Shown: positions 51,020 through 61,702 of the stretch, piece after piece
How the letters are laid out: each line of letters opens with the position of its first letter
How positions within the stretch are numbered: the first letter of the stretch is position 1
Source of the DNA: Pseudomonas songnenensis
GTDB taxonomy: Bacteria; Pseudomonadota; Gammaproteobacteria; Pseudomonadales; Pseudomonadaceae
Assembly: GCF_003696315.1 (NCBI RefSeq)
Contig: NZ_RFFN01000008.1
Location: 108,270 to 172,269 of the forward strand
DNA length: 64,000 nt
Direction of reading: 5' to 3'
Notes under the pieces: model-generated
Databases searched by the model: none
Told to the model about the DNA's origin: nothing
What the model saw: the letters and a program-made list of their open reading frames with translations, nothing else
Position numbers and translations under genes: made by a program

Positions 51020-51654
51020 AGGCCCTGGACGAGCAGCTGATCGCACTGGGTGCGGTGTTCGAAGCCGCAACACTGGTAGATCGCATTGCACGCACCGGCC
51101 AGGTGCCGAACGCCTCGCTCGGCTGCTTGCTCGGCAGCCTGCTGGCACGCAATCCGCAAACCACGCTGGAAATCTATGGCGGTGACGACCTCAACTTGCG
51201 TGACGGCTACCGCGCGCTGGTCGGCGCACTGGAGCGCGACAGCAGCACGTTGCAGCGAGAACCGCTGCGTTACGCACTGGCAATGATTGGCCTGGAGCGC
51301 CAGCTGGACAAACGCGATGACCTGCTTCAGGTCATCGGCAGCCGCCTGGACCAGATCCAGCAGCAGGTCGAGCACTTCGGCATCACCCACGAGAACGTCG
51401 TCGCCTCGTTCGGCGGGCTATACCAGGACACTTTGAGTACCTTTCGCCAACGCATCCAGGTTCAGGGCGATATGCGCCACCTGCAGCAGACGGACAATGC
51501 GGCCAAGATTCGCGCCCTGCTGCTTTCCGGCATCCGCTCGGCGCGCCTCTGGCGGCAGCTCGGCGGGCATCGCTGGCAGCTTATCTTCAGCCGTCGCAAG
51601 CTGCTCGATGCGCTCTATCCAAGGCTTCGCTCAACTCAGGGCGAGGACCATTAA
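51016..51654 (+). CDS. hflD: HflD-like protein
   Basis: 212-residue, mostly helical, peripheral membrane protein. In E. coli HflD affects lambda lysogeny through CII; its normal job is uncertain. Landmarks are [19 protein letters not shown] and [24 protein letters not shown] (in part). ATG 51016 overlaps the mnmA stop (ATGA). Identity is supported by the fixed order mnmA-hflD-purB. Confidence 0.95.
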   Translation: MKALDEQLIALGAVFEAATLVDRIARTGQVPNASLGCLLGSLLARNPQTTLEIYGGDDLNLRDGYRALVGALERDSSTLQREPLRYALAMIGLERQLDKRDDLLQVIGSRLDQIQQQVEHFGITHENVVASFGGLYQDTLSTFRQRIQVQGDMRHLQQTDNAAKIRALLLSGIRSARLWRQLGGHRWQLIFSRRKLLDALYPRLRSTQGEDH

Positions 51655-53112
<1,458 letters not shown>

Positions 53113-53129
53113 GCGAACCCATGCATGCA

Positions 53130-53158
53130 CGCCCGGCTGTGCCGGGCGTTTTTATTTT
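53130..53158 (+). terminator. Terminator of purB
   Basis: Stem CGCCCGGC (53130-53137) and GCCGGGCG (53141-53148) with a 3-base loop, followed by TTTTTATTTT. Confidence 0.93.
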
Positions 53159-53188
53159 CAGCTCTGTATATAGAGCAAGGTGTTACGC

Positions 53189-54355
53189 ATGACTTCTGAT
53201 ATTCCACTTCAAATCTTGGGCGGCATCAGCGCCCGGGAATTTCTGCGCGACTACTGGCAGAAGAAACCACTTCTCATCCGCCAGGCCATTCCGGACTTCC
53301 AAAGCCCCATCTCCCCAGACGAGCTGGCCGGCCTTTCACTGGAAGAGGAAGTCGAATCCCGCCTCGTCATCGAACACGGCGACAGCCCTTGGGAACTTCG
53401 ACGTGGCCCATTTGCCGAGGACACCTATCAACAGCTTCCCGAGCGCGACTGGACCTTACTGGTACAGGCCGTGGATCAGCTGGTACCGGATGTTGCCGAC
53501 CTGATCGAGCACTTCCGCTTCCTGCCCAACTGGCGCATCGACGACGTGATGGTCAGCTACGCCGCGCCGGGTGGCGGCGTCGGTCCGCATTTCGACAATT
53601 ACGACGTATTCCTGCTCCAGGCGCATGGACAGCGCCGCTGGCGTGTCGGACAGATGTGCGACAGCGACAGTCCGATGCTCGCCCATGGCGATCTGCGGAT
53701 TCTCGCCGACTTCCAGGGCACCGATGAATGGGTACTGGAGCCTGGCGATATGCTCTACCTCCCCCCCCGCCTCGCCCATTTCGGCACCGCCGAAGATGCC
53801 TGCATGACCTATTCGGTCGGCTTTCGCGCACCGAGCGCGGCAGAAGTTCTGACCCACTTCACCGATTTTCTTGCGCAGTTTCTGCCGGACGAAGACCGCT
53901 ACAGCGACGCTGATCTGCAGCCGACCGAGGATCCGTTCCAGATTCAAAGCGATGCACTGGATCGTCTGAAAGCACTGCTCGCAGAACACATGAGCGACGA
54001 ACGCCTGTTGCTGACCTGGTTTGGCCAGTTCATGACCGAACCTCGCTATCCCGAGCGGGTGGAAGGCCCTGGCATCGACGAAGCCGAATTGCTTTCCGCT
54101 CTGGAAGATGGCGCCCTTCTGGTTCGCAACCCCGCTGCTCGCCTGGCCTGGAGCGAAGTGGATATCGGACTGCTATTGTTTGCCAGCGGACAAAGTCGGT
54201 TGCTACCTGCCAGCCTGCGTGAATTGCTCAAGCTGATTTGCTCGGCAGATGCGCTGCATGCCGAGAACGTGGGCGCCTGGCTGAGCGACGATGATGGGCG
54301 TAGCCTTTTGTGCGAACTGGTGAAACAGGGAAGTCTGGAGTTTGCTGATGAATAG
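53189..54355 (+). CDS. roxA: Ribosomal oxygenase RoxA (YcfD), L16 arginine hydroxylase
   Basis: 388-residue JmjC/cupin dioxygenase using Fe(II) and 2-oxoglutarate. The metal triad is His134 and Asp136 in GPHFDNYD, and His197 in LAHFGT. The N-terminal FLRDYWQKKPLLIRQA is the family start, and a C-terminal winged-helix region completes it. E. coli YcfD hydroxylates Arg81 of ribosomal protein L16; conservation of this role is inferred. ATG 53189 is used, with AAGG upstream. It overlaps the acetyltransferase gene by eight bases. Confidence 0.93.
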   Translation: MTSDIPLQILGGISAREFLRDYWQKKPLLIRQAIPDFQSPISPDELAGLSLEEEVESRLVIEHGDSPWELRRGPFAEDTYQQLPERDWTLLVQAVDQLVPDVADLIEHFRFLPNWRIDDVMVSYAAPGGGVGPHFDNYDVFLLQAHGQRRWRVGQMCDSDSPMLAHGDLRILADFQGTDEWVLEPGDMLYLPPRLAHFGTAEDACMTYSVGFRAPSAAEVLTHFTDFLAQFLPDEDRYSDADLQPTEDPFQIQSDALDRLKALLAEHMSDERLLLTWFGQFMTEPRYPERVEGPGIDEAELLSALEDGALLVRNPAARLAWSEVDIGLLLFASGQSRLLPASLRELLKLICSADALHAENVGAWLSDDDGRSLLCELVKQGSLEFADE

Positions 54356-54773
54356 CGTTCAGGTACGCATAGCCGACTGGCAGCAGGATAACGCTGAGCT
54401 ACGGCGTATCCGCGAGGCGGTTTTCATTGCCGAGCAGGCTGTTCCGCCCGAGCAGGAGTGGGATGCTGATGATGCAGAAGCGGTTCATTTCCTGGCGCTT
54501 GAAGGTGATTACCCGATTGGTACCGCCCGGTTGCTGGCCGATGGGCAGATCGGACGGGTAGCAGTACTGCGCGACTGGCGCGGCATGAATGTCGGTGATG
54601 CGCTGATGCGAGCGGTCATCGCCGAAGCCGAACGCCGCGGTCTCGCGGAGCAGAAACTGACCGCCCAGGTTCATGCCACCGCGTTCTATGAGCGCCTGGG
54701 TTTCGAGGTCGTCAGCGACGAGTTCCTCGAAGCCGGCATTCCCCATGTCGATATGCTCCGCCGCAGCCACTGA
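54348..54773 (+). CDS. GNAT-family N-acetyltransferase
   Basis: 141 residues with the acetyl-CoA loop VLRDWRGMNVGDALM and a late strand KLTAQVHATAFYERLGFEVV typical of ElaA/YjaB-like members. An N-terminal IREAVFIAEQAVPPEQEWD resembles the ElaA group. GGAG seven bases before ATG 54348 supports the start inside the roxA end. The substrate is unknown. The three genes roxA, GNAT and the next hypothetical are coupled. Confidence 0.88.
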   Translation: MNSVQVRIADWQQDNAELRRIREAVFIAEQAVPPEQEWDADDAEAVHFLALEGDYPIGTARLLADGQIGRVAVLRDWRGMNVGDALMRAVIAEAERRGLAEQKLTAQVHATAFYERLGFEVVSDEFLEAGIPHVDMLRRSH

Positions 54774-54779
54774 GCCCTC

Positions 54780-55409
54780 ATGAGCGATAACGTCCCGGAC
54801 GAACATGAAGATCAGGTCGAACTTCCGGCGATTGACTTCCATTCCCCGGGGCGTTTTACAGTGCACAATCCTCAGGCTGATATCCCTGAGCCCAGGACCT
54901 GGGAAGCCGCGTCCTTTCACTTAGGCCAAAGCACCCCACTGCAGCTTTTCAGCAAACCCATCGAGGTTCGCCAGCATGCATTGGCCATGCTGCAGCAGAC
55001 AAAGCGTTGCGTCTGCATTTTCACCACGGATCTCGAACCTTGGCTGTATCACCACAGCAGCGTCCAACAGGCGTGTACCCGCCTGCTGCTGTCTCATCCG
55101 CGCAACCAGCTGCGCATTCTGGTCGCCGATCCAACACGGGCAATCAAGGAAGGCCACCGCCTCCTGCAGCTAGCCCGTCGGCTGACCAGCAACGTGCATA
55201 TCCGCAAGCTGAATCCGGACCACCCCACGACCAGCGGCGCGTACCTCATCGCCGACGACTGCGGTCTACTGGAAAGACCCGAGGCTGACCAGTACGCCGG
55301 ATATGCACTGTATCGTGACCTCGGTCGGGTGCGCGTGCGCCAGGCAGAGTTCGACAAGGCGTGGGATCATGGGCTATCGGATGCGAACCTACGGAGCTTT
55401 CTGCTATGA
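54780..55409 (+). CDS. Conserved uncharacterised cytoplasmic protein
   Basis: 209 residues, no signal peptide or membrane helix. An acidic N-terminus (MSDNVPDEHEDQVELP) leads to an alpha/beta region with ALAMLQQTKRCVCIFTTDLEPWLYHHS and LRILVADPTRAIKEGHRLLQLARRL, given in part. This resembles half of a phospholipase-D-like fold, but no HKD motif is present. It follows the GNAT gene by six bases and overlaps the secretin-like gene by ATGA. A stable neighbour set suggests linked function, which is unknown. Confidence 0.75.
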   Translation: MSDNVPDEHEDQVELPAIDFHSPGRFTVHNPQADIPEPRTWEAASFHLGQSTPLQLFSKPIEVRQHALAMLQQTKRCVCIFTTDLEPWLYHHSSVQQACTRLLLSHPRNQLRILVADPTRAIKEGHRLLQLARRLTSNVHIRKLNPDHPTTSGAYLIADDCGLLERPEADQYAGYALYRDLGRVRVRQAEFDKAWDHGLSDANLRSFLL

Positions 55410-56215
55410 CCCTTCGTACCCTGCTGTTGACCGCCTCGCTCAGTCTTTGCCTGCCACTGCATGCGGCAACCGAAGTCATCCAGCTCAACAACCGCATGGC
55501 CGAGGATGTGATCCCCGTGGCCGAGTCCGTACTGGGCAATCAGGGCCGGGTCACAGCCTACGGCAATCAGCTGATCGTCAATGCACCTGACTCCATGATC
55601 AGCGAACTGCGGCGGGTAATCGACCAGCTGGACGTCGCGCCGAAGCGCCTGCTCATCAGCGTCGACACGCAGGACTCGGCAAGCAGCAGTGCGGGCGGTT
55701 ATCAGGTCGATGGAAGCGTGCGTTCCGGTGACGTGGAGTTCGAAACCGGGCGTGGCGAGGTCGGTGGTCGCGACCGGGTACGTATCATCCGTCGCAGTAC
55801 CAACAGCCGAGATGGCGGCATTCAACAGGTGCAGGCCAGCGAGGGCTACCCGGCTCTGATTCAGGTTGGCCAAAGTGTGCCACTGACAACCCAGGGCACC
55901 GACGGTTACGGCCAGATTTACCAGCAGACGCAATATCGCGACGTTCTTCGGGGCTTCTACGCAACGGCTACCGTCCACGGCGATCGGGTGCAGATCAGCA
56001 TTAGCAGCACCCGTGATCGGCTCGCACAGGGCCGTAGTGGCGTGGTCGAGGTGCAAAACGCCGATACCCGGGTCAGCGGTCGCGTCGGCGAGTGGATCAC
56101 CATCGGCGGCATCGACGAAAGCGCGAACTCTGAGCAGCGCGGCACGCTACGCCGCTACTCAACACAGGGCAGTCAGAATCTGTCGATGCGCCTGAAGGTC
56201 GATGTCCTGGACTGA
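55406..56215 (+). CDS. Small exported secretin-N-like protein
   Basis: 269 residues with signal peptide MTLRTLLLTASLSLCLPLHA. Residues 21-95 resemble a secretin/NolW N-domain: GNQLIVNAPDSMISELRRVIDQLDV, shown in part, the typical ring-forming module. The rest is beta-rich with DVLRGFYATATVHGDRVQISIS and looks like part of the secretin core, but the full pore-forming barrel is too short. It may be a periplasmic ring component or pilotin-like partner. It starts within the stop of the previous gene. Confidence 0.75.
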   Translation: MTLRTLLLTASLSLCLPLHAATEVIQLNNRMAEDVIPVAESVLGNQGRVTAYGNQLIVNAPDSMISELRRVIDQLDVAPKRLLISVDTQDSASSSAGGYQVDGSVRSGDVEFETGRGEVGGRDRVRIIRRSTNSRDGGIQQVQASEGYPALIQVGQSVPLTTQGTDGYGQIYQQTQYRDVLRGFYATATVHGDRVQISISSTRDRLAQGRSGVVEVQNADTRVSGRVGEWITIGGIDESANSEQRGTLRRYSTQGSQNLSMRLKVDVLD

Positions 56216-56698
56216 TAGCACCCCTTCTGCGCGACCCCAGCGCGAGAATGTAGTGCCACAAAAAAAACACTACAAAACGATTGACGATGCCTTTTCAGCG
56301 GAGCATTATTGCCCCGCTCCCGCTAACCAGGGGCCCTGGCAAGGGTCTCCGGGGCGTGCTCAAGCCAACCAGCCGAGCCGTTCCGTGACTGTACTGCCCA
56401 CAAGGCGGACTGACGAGGTTGCGACTGGAACGAGTCGTCCTGAGGGACGGGGTAGCGATTGACGCATCAGCCAGACTGACCGCTTCTCGTTGTTGTAGCG
56501 CACACGGCAGCCACGCCGGCTGTGGGCGCAATGACCGGAACCAGCCCGGCGATCGTATCCCCCCTTCCCTTGGTTCAATCCTCGTCCCAGTCGATATTTC
56601 GACGCTCTGCCGCGTGTTGCCCGCAATGATCAGCGATAGCACGTAGGTTTCGGTGGGAAAAGTCGGTGCTCAACCACACTTATTTTGAAGGATTGAAC
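56216..56698 (+). promoter_or_regulatory. Long leader region of aceA with TGTAGTG/CACTACA operator candidate
   Basis: 483 bases with no convincing gene. At 56249-56274 lies the inverted repeat TGTAGTG-N12-CACTACA around an A8 run, a pseudo-palindrome like those bound by RpiR-type carbon regulators such as RccR; that match is from memory. At about 56425-56440 a hairpin CGACT-GGAACG-AGTCG presents GGA in a six-base loop, as in Rsm/Csr sites. Transcript start is unknown. Confidence 0.45.
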
Positions 56699-58294
56699 AT
56701 GTCCGCATATCAAGACGACATCAAGGCAGTTGCCGCCCTGAAAGAGCAATACGGCAGCAGCTGGGCCGCCATCAACCCTGAGTCCGTCGCTCGCATGCGC
56801 GCCCAGAACCGCTTCAAGACCGGTCTGGAAATTGCTCAGTACACCGCCGACATCATGCGCAAGGACATGGCCGAGTACGACGCCGACTCGTCCGTCTACA
56901 CGCAGTCCCTCGGCTGCTGGCACGGCTTCATTGGTCAGCAGAAGCTGATCTCCATCAAGAAGCACCTGAAGACCACCAACAAGCGCTACCTCTACCTGTC
57001 CGGCTGGATGGTCGCTGCTCTGCGTTCCGAGTTCGGCCCGCTGCCGGACCAGTCCATGCACGAGAAGACCGCCGTTTCCGACCTGATCGAGGAGCTGTAT
57101 ACCTTCCTGCGTCAGGCTGACAGCCGCGAGCTGGACCTGCTGTTCACCGCCCTGGACGCTGCTCGTGAAGCTGGCGACAACGCCAAGGCTGCCGAGATCC
57201 AGAACCAGATCGACAACTACGAAACCCACATCGTCCCGATCATCGCCGACATCGACGCTGGCTTCGGTAACCCGGAAGCCACCTACCTGCTGGCCAAGCG
57301 CATGATCGAAGCGGGTGCTTGCTGCATCCAGATCGAGAACCAGGTATCCGACGAGAAGCAGTGCGGCCACCAGGACGGTAAAGTGACCGTTCCGCATGCC
57401 GACTTCCTCGCCAAGATCGCTGCCGTTCGCTACGCCTTCCTCGAGCTGGGCATCGACAACGGCGTGATCGTTGCTCGTACCGACTCCCTGGGTGCCGGCC
57501 TGACCAAGCAGATCGCCGTGACCAAAGAGCCGGGCGACCTGGGCGACCTGTACAACTCCTTCCTGGATTGCGAAGAAGTCTCCGAAGCCGCACTGGGCAA
57601 CGGCGACGTCGTCATCAAGCGCGAAGGCAAGCTGCTGCGTCCGAAGCGTCTGCCGTCCAACCTGTTCCAGTTCCGTGCTGGCACTGGTGAAGCGCGCTGC
57701 GTACTGGACTGCATCACTTCGCTGCAGAACGGTGCCGACCTGCTGTGGATCGAGACCGAGAAGCCGCACGTTGGCCAGATCGCTGCCATGGTCAACGAAA
57801 TCCGCAAGACCATCCCGGACGCCAAGCTGGTCTACAACAACAGCCCGTCCTTCAACTGGACCCTGAACTTCCGCCAGCAGGTGTTCGACGCCATGGTTGC
57901 CGAAGGCAAGGACGTCTCTGCCTACGACCGCGCCAAGCTGATGAGCGTCGAGTACGACGAGACCGAACTGGCCCAGATCGCCGACGAGAAGATCCGCACC
58001 TTCCAGCGCGACGGTTCGGCCCACGCCGGCATCTTCCACCACCTGATCACCCTGCCGACCTACCACACTGCCGCGCTGTCCACCGACAACCTGGCCAAGG
58101 GGTACTTCGCCGACCAGGGTATGCTGGCCTACGTTAAGGGCGTTCAGCGTCAGGAACTGCGTCAAGGCATCGCCTGCGTCAAGCACCAGAACATGGCTGG
58201 CTCCGACATCGGCGACAACCACAAGGAGTACTTCGCTGGCGAAGCTGCTCTGAAGGCAAGCGGTAAAGACAACACCATGAACCAGTTCCACTAA
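56699..58294 (+). CDS. aceA: Isocitrate lyase
   Basis: 531-residue glyoxylate-shunt enzyme splitting isocitrate to succinate and glyoxylate, needed for growth on acetate, ethanol and fatty acids. The catalytic loop reads DEKQCGHQDGKV, with the family Cys; this is the longer pseudomonad type, lacking the KKCGH of the E. coli enzyme. GAAGGA six bases before ATG 56699 sets the start. Ethanol oxidation by the PQQ locus would feed acetate into this shunt. A strong terminator follows. Confidence 0.97.
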   Translation: MSAYQDDIKAVAALKEQYGSSWAAINPESVARMRAQNRFKTGLEIAQYTADIMRKDMAEYDADSSVYTQSLGCWHGFIGQQKLISIKKHLKTTNKRYLYLSGWMVAALRSEFGPLPDQSMHEKTAVSDLIEELYTFLRQADSRELDLLFTALDAAREAGDNAKAAEIQNQIDNYETHIVPIIADIDAGFGNPEATYLLAKRMIEAGACCIQIENQVSDEKQCGHQDGKVTVPHADFLAKIAAVRYAFLELGIDNGVIVARTDSLGAGLTKQIAVTKEPGDLGDLYNSFLDCEEVSEAALGNGDVVIKREGKLLRPKRLPSNLFQFRAGTGEARCVLDCITSLQNGADLLWIETEKPHVGQIAAMVNEIRKTIPDAKLVYNNSPSFNWTLNFRQQVFDAMVAEGKDVSAYDRAKLMSVEYDETELAQIADEKIRTFQRDGSAHAGIFHHLITLPTYHTAALSTDNLAKGYFADQGMLAYVKGVQRQELRQGIACVKHQNMAGSDIGDNHKEYFAGEAALKASGKDNTMNQFH

Positions 58295-58330
58295 GAACAG
58301 GTTCGCAGCCTTCAAAGCTGCGGTGTGATG

Positions 58331-58366
58331 AAAAAGCCCCGGCACATGTGCCGGGGCTTTTTTTTT
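58331..58366 (+). terminator. Terminator of aceA
   Basis: Stem AAAAAGCCCCGGCAC (58331-58345) and GTGCCGGGGCTTTTT (58348-58362), with continued T-run. Confidence 0.96.
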
Positions 58367-58414
58367 ACAGGCGAAACGTTACATGCGCCTGCTCTTCGTC
58401 GGTCGAGCACACAA

Positions 58415-58432
58415 CTGTCATTCTCTTGTCGC
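58415..58432 (+). promoter_or_regulatory. Candidate Pho box upstream of phoX
   Basis: CTGTCAT (58415-58421), spacer TCTC, then TTGTCGC (58426-58432). The first half is the exact PhoB half-site and the second matches at four of seven, with the right 11-base period. It lies 53 bases before the GTG start. Confidence 0.6.
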
Positions 58433-58484
58433 ATATGCAAATTAGCGTCATGGCTCCGACAACAAATCGTTATGGAGCTGCGCC

Positions 58485-60479
58485 GTGATTACTGAGAACA
58501 ACGATATTCTGTTCGGCAACGGGGACGAGTTGCCCAGTAACCATTCAACGAATCCGCATATTCAGGATGTGATCTCCATTGGCCGCCGCAAAGTACTCGT
58601 TGGCGGCGCAGCAATGGGCGCCCTGGCATTTCTTGGCGCGTCGCTTCCGGGACTCGTACAAGCAGCCGAACCGACGGCCCGCGGACCAAAAGACATCCCG
58701 TTCAAGCGTCGTACCCGCCTGCCTTTCACCCCGGTTTCGGTTACACGAGCAGATACCATCACAGTACCCGCCGGCTATTCCGCCACAACCTTCATTCCGT
58801 GGGGCACCCCTATCACGGGTCGCTATCCGGCCTGGCTGGAAGATGGCAGCAATAGCGCAGAAGATCAGGCTCAGCAGGTGGGCATGCATCACGATGGGAT
58901 GCACTTCTTCCCAATGAACGCAAAACACGGCGGGCGCCAGAGCGACCACGGCTTGCTGGTCCTCAATCACGAATACATCGACGCGCCCCTGCTCCACCCC
59001 AACGGTCCAACGGTGGTAGACGGCAAGCGCACCAATGTGGACGAAGTGCGTAAAGAGATAAACGCACATGGCGTGTCCGTCGTGGAGATCCGTCGTGGTC
59101 CACGTGGCGAATGGTCAGTGCTGCCAACGGCCCGGAATCGCCGCATCACCGGCGCCACCCCGATGCGCATCGAAGGCCCAGCGAGCGGTCATGCCCTGAT
59201 GCGCACGCGTTACAGCCCGAGTGGGACGTCGACCCGAGGCACCCTCAACAACTGCGCCAACGGCCACACACCGTGGGGCACTTACCTGACTTGCGAGGAG
59301 AACTGGGCTGGTTACTTCGCCACCACCGACAGCGAAATCCCACGCGAACTCAGCCGTTATGGCATACGCGGCGGCGGCCGCTACGGCTGGGAGACAGTCG
59401 CGGGCGATGAGTTCGAGCGGTTCAACGCTACACGAATGGCCGCCACTGCGCAGGCGGACTATCGCAACGAACCGAACACCTTCGGCTGGGTGGTTGAGAT
59501 AGATCCGTTTGATCCCAATGCGACCCCCGTGAAGCACACGGCGCTGGGTCGTTTCGCCCACGAAGGGCTGGTGTTCGCCCCGGTCAAGCCGGGTCGTCCC
59601 GTCGTCTGCTACTCGGGAGATGACTCGCAGAACGAGTACATTTACAAGTACGTCAGTCGCGACAAATATCGACCGCAGCGCAGCGATGGGCGCCTGTTGG
59701 ACGACGGTGTCCTTTATGTGGCGCGTTTCAACGCCGACGGCAGTGGTGATTGGCTGGCTCTGGATCATGCCAATCCGACGTTCAAGCGCGCCTGTGAAGC
59801 AGCCGGCGTCCAATTCGCTGACCAAGGTGAAGTCCTGATCAATACCCGCCTGGCAGCAGACATCGTCGGCGCAACCAAGATGGACCGACCGGAATGGGGT
59901 GCGGTGAACCCTGATACCGGCGAAGTCTACTTCACCCTCACCAACAACAGCGGCCGTCGGGAAGCCGATGCGTCCAACCCGCGGGCACCGAACCCATTCG
60001 GTCATATCATCCGCTGGCGCGAGGAGAGCCGCGACTTTGCCGGCACGCGATTCAGCTGGGACCTCTACCTTCTCGCCGGGCCTCAGGAAAACAGCCGTAG
60101 TCCGAAAGGCAAACCGCTCGACGACAGCAGCATCATGGCCAGCCCGGACGGGCTGTGGTTCGATGACGAAGGCCGCCTATGGATTCAGACCGACATGAGC
60201 GGCAGCCAGCTGAGCGCGGGGCCATTCGGAAACAACCAGATGCTGGTATCCGACCCCCGAACCGGTGAAACCAAGCGATTCCTGGTCGGCCCCAAAGGCG
60301 CCGAAGTGACGGGTATCACAGCGACGCCGGATTTTCGAACCCTGTTCGTCAATATTCAACATCCCGGCGAAGGCTCGACGCCAACGAACTACACGAGCAC
60401 CTGGCCGGACGGCCCGGGCCGCAGGCCGCGCTCCGCGACTGTCGTCATCACGCGCGAAGATGGCAAGCGCCTGATGTGA
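58485..60479 (+). CDS. phoX: PhoX-family alkaline phosphatase, Tat-exported
   Basis: 664-residue periplasmic or secreted phosphatase of the PhoX/DUF839 family, calcium-iron enzymes that release phosphate from esters. The N-terminus has a twin-arginine signal: IGRRKVLVGGAAMGALAFLG at about 32-51, and cleavage near VQAAEP. Family text includes LVLNHEY, TCEENWAGYF and CYSGDDSQNEYIYKYVS. The GTG start has GGAG seven bases before it. A Pho box upstream suggests PhoB control under phosphate limitation. Confidence 0.92.
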   Translation: MITENNDILFGNGDELPSNHSTNPHIQDVISIGRRKVLVGGAAMGALAFLGASLPGLVQAAEPTARGPKDIPFKRRTRLPFTPVSVTRADTITVPAGYSATTFIPWGTPITGRYPAWLEDGSNSAEDQAQQVGMHHDGMHFFPMNAKHGGRQSDHGLLVLNHEYIDAPLLHPNGPTVVDGKRTNVDEVRKEINAHGVSVVEIRRGPRGEWSVLPTARNRRITGATPMRIEGPASGHALMRTRYSPSGTSTRGTLNNCANGHTPWGTYLTCEENWAGYFATTDSEIPRELSRYGIRGGGRYGWETVAGDEFERFNATRMAATAQADYRNEPNTFGWVVEIDPFDPNATPVKHTALGRFAHEGLVFAPVKPGRPVVCYSGDDSQNEYIYKYVSRDKYRPQRSDGRLLDDGVLYVARFNADGSGDWLALDHANPTFKRACEAAGVQFADQGEVLINTRLAADIVGATKMDRPEWGAVNPDTGEVYFTLTNNSGRREADASNPRAPNPFGHIIRWREESRDFAGTRFSWDLYLLAGPQENSRSPKGKPLDDSSIMASPDGLWFDDEGRLWIQTDMSGSQLSAGPFGNNQMLVSDPRTGETKRFLVGPKGAEVTGITATPDFRTLFVNIQHPGEGSTPTNYTSTWPDGPGRRPRSATVVITREDGKRLM

Positions 60480-60486
60480 TTGCCTA

Positions 60487-60516
60487 GGGGCTGGCTCACG
60501 CCGGCCCCTTCTCTCT
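60487..60516. terminator. Weak hairpin at the convergent ends of phoX and the AI-2E gene
   Basis: Arms GGGGC (60487-60491) with GGC (60493-60495), and GCC (60500-60502) with GCCCC (60504-60508), one mismatch, then TTCTCTCT. It overlaps the last codons of the minus-strand gene. Confidence 0.5.
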
Positions 60517-61590
60517 GGCGGCCCTGTCCAGCTGCGCCATGTCAGACTCTTCCGGCGAAGTGAAAAGCCCCCAGGTAGAGATGAACAGTGCGGCCACCAA
60601 TGGGCCGATGACAAACCCGTTCAATCCGAACAACGCCAGCCCCCCCAACGTTGAAATGAGCACGACGTAGTCCGGCATTTTGGTGTCCTTGCCAACCAGA
60701 ATGGGTCTGAGGATATTGTCTACCAGACCAATCACCAGTATCCCGTACAGCGTCAGCACAACACCTTGCCAGATCGCACCGGTCATCAGGAAGTAGATGG
60801 CTACGGGCGTCCAGATCAAGCCTGCCCCAACCGCCGGCAGCAACGACAGAAACGCCATCAGCACGCCCCAGAGCAAGGCGCCGGATATCCCGAGCACGGC
60901 GAAGATGATTCCGCCCAACGCCCCTTGGGTAAGGGCTACGACAATATTGCCCTTGACCGTTGCTCGCACCACACGCGTGAACTTGTTGAACAACCGCCGC
61001 TTCTGCGCATCGCTGAGCGGAATGGCTTTTCTGATTCGTGCAACCAGGTCACGGCCATCCCGGATGAAGAAGAACAGCAGGTAAAGCATCACGAAGAAAC
61101 TGATCAGAAACTGAAACGTACCCTGACCAAAGCTGAATGCCTTCGTCGCAAGAAACTGGCTTCCCTCGAGGGCTCCGGAAGCAAGCCGCTCACGCATCGA
61201 TTCAAGATCCCCGAAACCGAAACGCTGCAACTGCAGCTGCACCGATTGAGGCAGCAGATCCCGAAAGCGCGCTACCCAGCTGCCGATATCCAGCTCCCCG
61301 CTTTCGATCTGCTTGTAGAGAGTCGCGCCTTCCTGAACCAGCATCCCGGTAGTCAGGATGACAGGAAGAACGGCCACCAGCAGACAGACCAGCAACGTGA
61401 AGAACGCAGCAAGGTTCCGTCGCTGATTGAAGCGCCGGTGTAGATATCGCTGCAGCGGAGCGAAAATGATCGCGAGGATGACAGCCCAGAAAACCGCGCC
61501 GTAGAACGGCAGTAGAATCCAGCCAAACGCGAGAGAAACCACCACGAGCAGTGCAAGAAAGACTTTTTGCTCGAGCGTCGAATTGACCAT
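60496..61590 (-). CDS. AI-2E family transporter (PerM-like)
   Basis: 364-residue membrane protein with about eight helices. It has two N-terminal pairs, a periplasmic segment near 100-150 (DIGSWVARFRDLLPQSVQL), and the C-terminal GALLWGVLMAFLSLLPAVGAG and VIGLVDNILRPILVGKDTKMP, given in part, which is the family signature. Members export a range of small molecules or act as sodium/proton antiporters; the AI-2 link is not general. It is convergent with phoX. Confidence 0.9.
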   Translation of the reverse strand: MVNSTLEQKVFLALLVVVSLAFGWILLPFYGAVFWAVILAIIFAPLQRYLHRRFNQRRNLAAFFTLLVCLLVAVLPVILTTGMLVQEGATLYKQIESGELDIGSWVARFRDLLPQSVQLQLQRFGFGDLESMRERLASGALEGSQFLATKAFSFGQGTFQFLISFFVMLYLLFFFIRDGRDLVARIRKAIPLSDAQKRRLFNKFTRVVRATVKGNIVVALTQGALGGIIFAVLGISGALLWGVLMAFLSLLPAVGAGLIWTPVAIYFLMTGAIWQGVVLTLYGILVIGLVDNILRPILVGKDTKMPDYVVLISTLGGLALFGLNGFVIGPLVAALFISTWGLFTSPEESDMAQLDRAAREKGPA

Positions 61591-61702
61591 TGTTGACCCT
61601 GCCGCCGCGTTCAGTTCTGTTTAGTCAACGGGCGGCGGTATGAGTGCGGGTCAGGCTATAAATAGGCGTAGGGCCGTCGCTGAACGGACAGCCCACACGG
61701 CG

